A stretch of 6,483 bases of DNA from NCBI GenBank assembly GCA_027592155.1, contig JAQCKY010000139.1, positions 1-6,483 on the forward strand, written 5' to 3'. Below are positions 1 through 4,641 of this stretch, one piece after another. How positions within the stretch are numbered: position 1 is the first letter of the stretch; each line of letters starts with the position of its first letter. The notes under the pieces were generated by a model. It searched no databases, was not told the DNA's origin, and saw only the letters and a program-made list of their open reading frames with translations. The DNA is from Pseudomonadota bacterium (lineage in GTDB: Bacteria > Pseudomonadota > Alphaproteobacteria > Rhodospirillales > UBA2165). A program made the translations under genes and the position numbers.

Positions 1-123
1 CCGGCCGAGCGCGCCCGGCGGCTTGGTCAAGGTCGGTTCCCGATCCGTCGCAGCCTGGAGAGACGCCGCGTCGGGCCCTTGGGCGGCGGCGATGCGGGCT
101 CTGATGTCGTCGATTGTGTTCAC
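1..123 (-). CDS. cobT: CobT, nicotinate-nucleotide:DMB phosphoribosyltransferase, N-terminal 41 codons (cut by window edge)
   Basis: On the minus strand a GTG at 123-121 opens a frame that stays open to base 1 and encodes 41 residues, starting MNTIDDIRARI and ending LTKPPGALGR. The LTKPPGxLGR motif at residues 32-41 is the hallmark N-terminal substrate-binding stretch of CobT (called CobU in the Pseudomonas denitrificans scheme). The family transfers the phosphoribosyl group of nicotinate mononucleotide to 5,6-dimethylbenzimidazole, giving alpha-ribazole 5'-phosphate, the cytoplasmic precursor of the lower loop. An AGAGG Shine-Dalgarno-like run lies 9 bases before the GTG, which supports this start. 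An in-frame TTG 24 bases further upstream lacks that support. The gene is divergent from cobS, whose product uses the CobT-derived nucleotide. The rest of the protein (about 300 residues more in the family) lies outside the window. Confidence 0.88.
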   Translation of the reverse strand, partial: MNTIDDIRARIAAAQGPDAASLQAATDREPTLTKPPGALGR

Positions 124-301
124 GCTCTTTATCCTCTGGGCCCTCAATTCTGCGATGTGTCTTGAAAACCCGACAAGTTTTCGCCTTAGTGATGCACAAT
201 CGAAACAACGGTTGCCAAGCGAATTTCAGAGCAGGACGAATGATGACAAGAATTCTGCGCGATAATTGGGTCCCGTATAACGAGCGTAACAGAGAGTCCT
301 G
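124..301. promoter_or_regulatory. Divergent cobT/cobS intergenic region
   Basis: This 178-base gap separates the divergent starts of cobT and cobS, so it should hold promoters for both directions. It is visibly richer in A/T than the flanking genes. Weak plus-strand candidates are a TTGCCA at 212-217 and -10-like hexamers GATAAT (261-266) and TATAAC (276-281), but none has a well-spaced partner, so I do not assign a start site. A small inverted repeat, GAAAAC (164-169) and GTTTTC (177-182) with a 7-base spacer, could be an operator. No B12 box or other cobalamin riboswitch core is present here, unlike the gap before cobU. Confidence 0.4.
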
Positions 302-1114
302 ATGGAAATTTTTGCAAATATCCGAATCGCCTTTGGCTTGCTGACCCGAATCCCGGTCGGCACGCTTGGCGTGGTTCGGCGGAGTTCGGTTCCCATCAAC
401 GCGAATCAGGGTGGCGCGTCTCCCGCCGGCAGCATAGGGCGGGCGAGCGCCTATTTCCCCATCGTCGGTCTGGTTGTCGGCGTCATTGGCGGGGCGGTGC
501 TGTGGGCGGCGGCGGCGTTGTCTCTTCCGCCCTCGATCGGCGCGGCGCTCGCGATCCTCGCGCTCGTTCTCGCCACCGGCGCCCTACACGAAGACGGCTT
601 GGCCGACAGCGCCGATGGCTTGGGGCTGAAGCGGCCCGAGGCGCGGATCTTAGAGATTATGCGGGACAGCCGCATCGGTGTCTTCGGCGTGATCGCCGTT
701 GTCGCCTCGCTCGGGTTCAGGTGGGCGGCGCTCTCGGCGATTGCGGCAATCTCGCTTGGCCAAGCGGTGACGGTGTTGATCGCCGCCGCGGTTGTTTCCC
801 GCGCCGCGATGCCCGTGATCATGGCCGCGCTGCCCCCGGCGCGCAGCGATGGCCTGGCCCACGACGCGGGCCGACCGGGTGCCGGCCAAGTCGCGGCGGG
901 CATCGTCATCGCCGCCGTTATCGTTATTCTCGTGCTGGATTTGAGTTTTACCGTCACCGCCGTCGCCGTCGCGGCCATCGCGGTTGGCGGATTCGCCTGG
1001 TTCGTCAACCGCCGGATCGGCGGGCAGACCGGCGACACCTTAGGGGCCTGCCAGCAGATCGCGGAAATTGCCGTTCTGCTCACCGCAGCCGCGTGGGTGA
1101 GCGCGCCGTCATGA
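302..1114 (+). CDS. cobS: CobS, adenosylcobinamide-GDP ribazoletransferase (cobalamin synthase)
   Basis: The 270-residue integral membrane protein joins adenosylcobinamide-GDP with alpha-ribazole (5'-phosphate) to give adenosylcobalamin (phosphate). It is called CobV in the P. denitrificans scheme. Family motifs appear in order: FGLLTRIPV (11-19), FPIVGLVVG (52-60), the acidic motif TGALHEDGLADSADGLG (92-108), MRDSRIG (120-126), and GGQTGDTLGA (240-249), followed by a hydrophobic C-terminus. The Asp-rich 92-108 block is thought to bind the metal. Several Ala/Val/Ile-rich membrane segments lie between residues 54 and 265, and the length is normal for the family. The stretch between LTRIPV and the first FP is about 32 residues, longer than I recall for the Salmonella enzyme (about 18). 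The start has a purine-rich GAGAG shortly before it. The TGA stop overlaps the ATG of the next gene in ATGA, suggesting translational coupling. Confidence 0.95.
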   Translation: MEIFANIRIAFGLLTRIPVGTLGVVRRSSVPINANQGGASPAGSIGRASAYFPIVGLVVGVIGGAVLWAAAALSLPPSIGAALAILALVLATGALHEDGLADSADGLGLKRPEARILEIMRDSRIGVFGVIAVVASLGFRWAALSAIAAISLGQAVTVLIAAAVVSRAAMPVIMAALPPARSDGLAHDAGRPGAGQVAAGIVIAAVIVILVLDLSFTVTAVAVAAIAVGGFAWFVNRRIGGQTGDTLGACQQIAEIAVLLTAAAWVSAPS

Positions 1115-1725
1115 CCTCAACCACCACCCGCTGGTGGTGGATCCGCCACGCCCCGGTCGCCGACGGCGAGGGTATCGTTTACGGCCAACGGGATATGGAG
1201 ATCGAACTTCCCGACCCGGCGTTCATCGAAAAGATTGCGGCGCGGCTGCCGGGCGGCGCAATCTGGATCACCAGCAACCTGAAACGCACCAAACATACGG
1301 CGGCGCTGTTCAGCGGCATTCATCCCGGCTCGGCGAACCCGATTATCGAGCCGGAATTCGCCGAGATGCATTTCGGCGATTGGGAGGGTGTGGCCCGAAA
1401 AGATATCCCGCCGGAAACCATGAATGAATTCCGCGACAACATCGTCGACGTGGCACCGCCCAACGGCGAAAGTTTCCAGACCGTGGTCGACCGCGTGGTC
1501 CGGATGATCGCCATCAGAACCGAGGAATTCGCCGGGCGCGACATCGTCTCGGTCGGCCACACCGGCTCGATCAAGGCCGCGCTCACATTGGCCAACGACC
1601 TCAAGCCCGAGACCGCCCTGGCGTTCGTGACCGCCCCCCTGTGTGTGCCCCGCCTCGATTGCCACTGCGACGAAACCGCCCCGCAATGGGCGGTCGCCAT
1701 GGTCAATGTGAACTATTCGGAATAG
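1111..1725 (+). CDS. cobC: Histidine phosphatase, probable alpha-ribazole-5'-phosphate phosphatase (CobC type)
   Basis: This 204-residue protein is a histidine phosphatase (phosphoglycerate mutase-like superfamily). Visible motifs are the catalytic RHAP with the phospho-acceptor His13 preceded by Arg12, the phosphate-binding SNLKRTKHTA (55-64, Arg59), the acid/base region FAEMHFGDWEG (83-93, Glu85), PPNGESF (116-122), and VGHTGSIKA with the second active-site His150. The ExxFGxWEG and P-GESF patterns are those of CobC/GpmB-type enzymes. With cobS immediately upstream and overlapping by four bases, the likely role is removing the phosphate from alpha-ribazole phosphate or cobalamin-5'-phosphate. 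CobC here is the Salmonella name; the P. denitrificans CobC is an unrelated aminotransferase-like enzyme. Superfamily membership is sure. The exact substrate rests on context. The frame is open upstream inside cobS, but the ATGA overlap and the motif position support this start. Confidence 0.88.
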   Translation: MTSTTTRWWWIRHAPVADGEGIVYGQRDMEIELPDPAFIEKIAARLPGGAIWITSNLKRTKHTAALFSGIHPGSANPIIEPEFAEMHFGDWEGVARKDIPPETMNEFRDNIVDVAPPNGESFQTVVDRVVRMIAIRTEEFAGRDIVSVGHTGSIKAALTLANDLKPETALAFVTAPLCVPRLDCHCDETAPQWAVAMVNVNYSE

Positions 1726-1782
1726 CGGGGTCTCGGGCACCATCGCTTGCTAGCCAGTACCACCTAAATTTGTGTAACACGA

Positions 1783-1811
1783 TTGCATTTTACGGTCTGA
1801 AACTGTATTAT
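1783..1811 (+). promoter_or_regulatory. Probable sigma70-type promoter of the toxin-antitoxin pair
   Basis: A -10-like TATTAT (1806-1811, five of six to TATAAT) lies exactly 17 bases after a weak -35-like TTGCAT (1783-1788), in an A/T-rich stretch that contrasts with the surrounding GC-rich cob genes. Transcription would begin near 1818, leaving a leader of under 20 bases before the antitoxin ATG. The spacing and the -10 are good and the -35 is poor. Such promoters are often bound and repressed by their own antitoxin, but no clear operator palindrome is visible. Confidence 0.5.
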
Positions 1812-1835
1812 ATTTTCCTGATTCTGGGGTTTAAA

Positions 1836-2414
1836 ATGGCGAAGCAGACGGCGGCGGAAGTAGCCGATTATCTGACACAATGTGCCATTGCGGATAACGC
1901 CGGCGAACTTCTGACCAATTTGAAGTTACAAAAATTATTGTATTACGCCCAAGGGTGTTATCTCGCAATTTATGGCGAACCGCTTTTCGATGAGTCGCTT
2001 GAAGCTTGGGATTTGGGCCCGGTGGTTCCCAATATTTACCACGCCTTTAAGGTCTGCGGACGCCAACCCATTGAAGACATATCCGGTGACGAGATCGATA
2101 TTGCCGTCGATGTTGCCGACTTCCTAAACGTCATCTTTGAAAAATTCGGTCAGTATTCCGCCGGACGGTTGATCGATATGACCCACAAGGAAGCACCTTG
2201 GATTGACCATTACGTCAGTAACATGAGCGTCGAAATCGACAAGAAAACGATGAAGGAATTTTTCGAAAAAAATTGGGTCGATCCCGATTTGAACGTCGAG
2301 ACCGACGGGATTGACGATGATCTGATCGAAAAAATCTTGGCGGCCGCGCACTCGGCGGCGGAGAAAGATACCGTTCCGGCGGAAGAGCTAGAGAAGTGGC
2401 TGGAGACCGCCTGA
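1836..2414 (+). CDS. Panacea-domain (DUF4065, SocA-like) antitoxin
   Basis: This 192-residue protein carries a Panacea/DUF4065 domain over about residues 8-125. The signature blocks are TNLKLQKLLYYAQG (27-40), EPLFDESLEAWDLGPVVP (48-65) and QYSAGRLIDMTHKEAPW (106-122). Family knowledge: SocA of Caulobacter, which delivers the SocB toxin to ClpXP, has this domain, and Panacea proteins act as antitoxins for many unrelated toxin folds. The tail (about 123-192) is acidic and ends with a charged helix-like segment (EELEKWLETA), a plausible toxin-binding part. The start ATG is preceded by GGGG at 1826-1829, a weak Shine-Dalgarno 6 bases away. The frame is open further upstream, but that part overlaps cobC in another frame and the domain begins here. 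Counting 1861-2400 gives about 48% G+C, against about 68-72% in sampled lines of cobU. The gene overlaps the downstream toxin by 19 bases. Its partner and mechanism are inferred from order and domain. Confidence 0.85.
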   Translation: MAKQTAAEVADYLTQCAIADNAGELLTNLKLQKLLYYAQGCYLAIYGEPLFDESLEAWDLGPVVPNIYHAFKVCGRQPIEDISGDEIDIAVDVADFLNVIFEKFGQYSAGRLIDMTHKEAPWIDHYVSNMSVEIDKKTMKEFFEKNWVDPDLNVETDGIDDDLIEKILAAAHSAAEKDTVPAEELEKWLETA

Positions 2415-2728
2415 GGGTTGCCAAGTTTATTCGAACGGAATTGTTTGAAGAGACGCTTCAAGCCTTTATTACCAAAACCCCCGCCGTCAGAGAACGCTTA
2501 AAAGATTTTGTCGCCGCCAAAAAGCGGCGGCCACCCGGAAAATTCTCCAACGAGCACGGCCTTCACAGGAAATTAGAGGGAATAAACGAGTGTCATCTCG
2601 ACGCCGACGCCTGCCTGCTCTATACCGACAAGGATGACACCGTTACGCTGTTGGGTGTGTTCAGCCATGATGAGATCACCGGGAAACGAGCAAAGTCCCT
2701 TGCGAAAAAAATTAGGCGCGCACGGTAA
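2396..2728 (+). CDS. RelE/YafQ-like type II toxin (probable mRNA interferase)
   Basis: The 110-residue basic protein fits the RelE/ParE superfamily, closest by pattern to YafQ. It begins with a strand-helix (AKFIRTELFEETLQAF, 9-24), continues with a Lys/Arg-rich helical region (32-49), and ends with HRKLEG (57-62), ECH (65-67), Asp71, LLLY-like CLLY (73-76) and SHDEITG (90-96). Aligned by eye with E. coli YafQ as I recall it, His67, Asp71 and His91 match catalytic His63, Asp67 and His87 with identical spacing. The YafQ Phe91 position is Thr95 here. His57 may match His50, across a loop three residues shorter. Family toxins cut mRNA on the ribosome. The GTG start has GGAAGAG at 2381-2387, 8 bases upstream, and overlaps the antitoxin's 3' end by 19 bases, so translation is probably coupled. 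The domain suggests the true N-terminus could also be a few residues later, but no better start codon is visible. G+C counted over 2461-2700 is about 53%. ParE-like gyrase inhibition is less likely given the His/Asp set. Confidence 0.78.
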   Translation: MAGDRLRVAKFIRTELFEETLQAFITKTPAVRERLKDFVAAKKRRPPGKFSNEHGLHRKLEGINECHLDADACLLYTDKDDTVTLLGVFSHDEITGKRAKSLAKKIRRAR

Positions 2729-2799
2729 CCGGTGATTCTCCCGCCACGCCTTCCCTCCCCCCATTCGACTCAGTTGGACTCGCCCCACTCGGGTGCTAG

Positions 2800-2984
2800 G
2801 GTGCCGGTGCTGATGAGACAGGGAAGTCCGGTTTGAGTCCGGCGCTGCCCCCGCAACTGTAAGCGGTCGTTGTCTGTGCCCGGTTCGATCAACCGGAAAA
2901 CCACTGGTCCCCAAATTTATCCATGGGACTGGGAAGGCGCACAGGATGGAAAGACCGGAGCCAGGAGACCTCCTCAACGGCATT
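2800..2984 (+). ncRNA. Cobalamin (B12) riboswitch upstream of cobU-cobW-cobN
   Basis: Canonical adenosylcobalamin aptamer elements appear in order: GGGAAGTCCGG (2821-2831), the conserved core GCTGCCCCCGCAACTGTAAG (2844-2863), TGGGAAGGC (2930-2938), and the B12 box AGCCAGGAGACCTCC (2959-2973). Internal helices can be seen: a perfect 6-base hairpin CCGGTT/AACCGG (2880-2885 and 2891-2896), and CTGGTCCC (2904-2911) with GGGACTGG (2925-2932). GTGCCG (2801-2806) can pair with CGGCAT (2978-2983) to close the aptamer, and the ends are set by that pairing, so they are approximate. The cobU ATG lies about 40 bases downstream with no U-run terminator between. The output is therefore probably translational, through the cobU ribosome-binding site. 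Binding of coenzyme B12 would reduce expression of the operon. Confidence 0.95.
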
Positions 2985-2999
2985 GGATTTAACCCGTAA

Positions 3000-3024
3000 C
3001 TCCTCGGGCGGAGGGGGCGTGGAG
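3000..3024 (+). promoter_or_regulatory. cobU: cobU ribosome-binding site and possible riboswitch expression platform
   Basis: The strong Shine-Dalgarno run GGAGGGGG (3010-3017) sits 7 bases before the cobU ATG. It can be masked in two ways visible by eye: locally by CTCC (3000-3003), giving a 4-base stem with a 6-base loop, and at longer range by CCTCC (2969-2973), which is the tail of the B12 box. A choice between these pairings would give translational control. This is inferred from complementarity only and no folding was run. A second GGAG at 3021-3024 touches the ATG and is too close to act as the site. Confidence 0.5.
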
Positions 3025-3576
3025 ATGACGACGGAACCAATAGAGAACCAATCCCCTCGGGCCCCGACGACCACGCTCGTCCTCGGCGGTGCGCGGTCGG
3101 GCAAGAGTGTTTATGCGGAGGCTCTTCTCGCATCACTTCTGGCATCCGCCGAGCGGGCGATTTATGTGGCGACCGCAGAGGCGCTGGATGATGAGATGAG
3201 CGAGCGCATCGCCCGCCATCAAGAGCGGCGCGGCGCCGGCTGGACAACCGTCGAAGAGCCCTTGGAACTTGTCGAGGTGTTGGAGCGTCACGACGACGGC
3301 GCCCCGATGCTCGTCGATTGCCTCACCCTGTGGCTGTCCAACCTGATGGCGGCAGGGCGCGACATCGATGCCGAGCGGGAGCGCCTCTGCGCCGCCCTGC
3401 CGAAACTCTCCGCACCGACCGTCATCGTCTCCAACGAGGTGGGGCAAGGGATCGTTCCCATGGACCCGCTGGCCCGCCGCTTCCGCGACGAAGCCGGGCT
3501 TCTCAATCAATCCGTTGCCGCCTGTGCCGATCGCGTGGTGCTGGTGGTCGCGGGACTACCCTTAGACCTTAAATAG
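3025..3576 (+). CDS. cobU: CobU (CobP), adenosylcobinamide kinase / adenosylcobinamide-phosphate guanylyltransferase
   Basis: This bifunctional 183-residue cytoplasmic enzyme phosphorylates adenosylcobinamide and then attaches GMP to give adenosylcobinamide-GDP, the substrate of CobS. It is CobP in the P. denitrificans scheme. The sequence shows the P-loop GGARSGKS (21-28), YVATAEALDDEM (47-58), IARHQERR with His65 in the position of the guanylylated His of Salmonella CobU, VDCLTLWLSN, and the conserved C-terminal block VSNEVGQGIVP through LNQSVA. The length is typical. An in-frame ATG at 2923 lies inside the riboswitch and would add 34 residues with no family match. The ATG at 3025 with GGAGGGGG at 3010-3017 is the real start. 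It is the first gene after the riboswitch and is followed by cobW after 9 bases. Confidence 0.95.
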   Translation: MTTEPIENQSPRAPTTTLVLGGARSGKSVYAEALLASLLASAERAIYVATAEALDDEMSERIARHQERRGAGWTTVEEPLELVEVLERHDDGAPMLVDCLTLWLSNLMAAGRDIDAERERLCAALPKLSAPTVIVSNEVGQGIVPMDPLARRFRDEAGLLNQSVAACADRVVLVVAGLPLDLK

Positions 3577-3585
3577 GAACCCGAC

Positions 3586-4626
3586 ATGCAAATGGGGAAG
3601 ATACCGATTTCCGTCGTCACCGGCTTTTTGGGCGCGGGCAAAACCACGCTGATCCGCCATCTGCTGACCAATGCCGATGGGCGGCGGATCGCGCTGATCA
3701 TCAATGAATTCGGGGATCTGGGCGTCGACGGCGATATCCTGAAGGCTTGCGGCGATGAGACCTGCACCGAAGATGATATCGTCGAGCTCAACAACGGCTG
3801 CCTTTGCTGCACCGTCGCCGACGATTTCGTGCCGACCTTGGAGTTGCTGCTCAACCGGCCGGACAAACCCGATCACATCATCATCGAGACATCGGGACTG
3901 GCCCTACCAAAACCATTACTGAAGGCCTTTCAATGGCCCGAGGTGCGCTCGCGGACAACGGTGGACGGGGTGATCACGGTGATCGACGGCCCGGCGGTGG
4001 CGAGCGGCATGTTCGCCTCGGACCCGGAAGAGATCGCCCGGCTGCGGCTGGAAGACCCGTCTTTGGATCATGACGATCCGCTGGAAGAACTCTATGAAGA
4101 CCAGCTCGCCTGCGCCGATCTTGTCGTGCTCAACAAAATCGATTTGCTGGACGCCGCCGATCAGGAGCGGGTGCGGGAACAGATTGGAAAGGAAACCCGG
4201 GGCTCCGTTGAAATCGTGATGACCCAGCAGGGGGAGATCAAGCCGTCCTTTCTGCTCGGTCTGGCCGCCGCCGCCGAAGACGATCTCGATGCGCGGCCGT
4301 CCCATCACGATGCCCTGGACGGCGACCACGAACATGACGATTTCGACAGCTTCGTGCTGCGGCTCGATCCGGTCACCGATGTTGAGGCTTTTGTCGGACG
4401 GGTTACCGCCGCGCTCAACCTGGAAGGGGTGTTACGGATCAAAGGGTTCGGCGACGTTGACGGCAAGCCGGCGCGGCTGATCGTGCAAGGGGTCGGGCCC
4501 CGGCTCACCCATTATTACGACCGACCCTGGGCGGAGGGCGAAAACCGCGCGACACAGCTCGTGGTCATCGGCCTGAACGGCATCGATCATGGAGAGATCG
4601 AGGCCGTGTTGCGCCCAGTGACCTAA
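3586..4626 (+). CDS. cobW: CobW, G3E-family GTPase / cobalt metallochaperone
   Basis: This 346-residue G3E GTPase of the CobW subgroup is thought to supply Co(II) to the CobN-CobS-CobT chelatase of the aerobic pathway (P. denitrificans names). Motifs: Walker A GFLGAGKT (13-20), the NEFGDLGVDG region (40-49), the metal-binding CLCC motif Cys72-x-Cys74-Cys75, ETSGLALP (101-108), and the guanine-specificity motif NKID (183-186). A His/Asp-rich linker (His240, His241, His248, His250) precedes the CobW C-terminal domain, which has VLRIKGF-like and RPWxEG-type stretches. The linker is a likely metal site as in other COG0523 proteins. The position directly before cobN favours true CobW over zinc chaperones of the same family. 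AGGA (3575-3578) lies 7 bases before the ATG at 3586, favouring it over the ATG two codons later at 3592. Spacing of 9 bases from cobU and 15 to cobN indicates one operon. Confidence 0.95.
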   Translation: MQMGKIPISVVTGFLGAGKTTLIRHLLTNADGRRIALIINEFGDLGVDGDILKACGDETCTEDDIVELNNGCLCCTVADDFVPTLELLLNRPDKPDHIIIETSGLALPKPLLKAFQWPEVRSRTTVDGVITVIDGPAVASGMFASDPEEIARLRLEDPSLDHDDPLEELYEDQLACADLVVLNKIDLLDAADQERVREQIGKETRGSVEIVMTQQGEIKPSFLLGLAAAAEDDLDARPSHHDALDGDHEHDDFDSFVLRLDPVTDVEAFVGRVTAALNLEGVLRIKGFGDVDGKPARLIVQGVGPRLTHYYDRPWAEGENRATQLVVIGLNGIDHGEIEAVLRPVT

Positions 4627-4641
4627 CCCGCCGACAAGCGC

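Noticed and set aside
451..1083. 210-codon open frame on the minus strand
   Set aside because: It is the antisense of cobS, with a low-complexity Ala/Thr/Ser composition typical of a shadow frame.
502..1110. Upstream extension of the cobC frame within cobS
   Set aside because: It translates to an Arg-rich, low-complexity shadow. The phosphatase fold and RHAP motif begin just after the ATG at 1111.
1726..1782. Possible transcription terminator after cobC
   Set aside because: No stem of useful length followed by a T-run is visible.
1641..1835. Upstream extension of the Panacea protein
   Set aside because: It overlaps the end of cobC in another frame and crosses the probable promoter. The conserved domain starts after the ATG at 1836.
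2774..2802. Promoter-like TTGGAC, 17-base gap, TAGGGT before the riboswitch
   Set aside because: Transcription would start near 2809 and remove GTGCCG (2801-2806), the 5' strand of the aptamer's closing helix. Both hexamers match consensus at only about half the positions. It remains possible if the aptamer is closed by a shorter stem.
2923..3024. In-frame ATG at 2923 extending CobU by 34 residues
   Set aside because: It lies within the riboswitch aptamer, the extra residues match nothing in the family, and the ATG at 3025 has a strong Shine-Dalgarno and gives a normal-length protein.
2573..3247. 224-codon minus-strand frame across the toxin 3' end, riboswitch and cobU 5' end
   Set aside because: It runs antisense through a well-defined riboswitch and shows no domain or start context.
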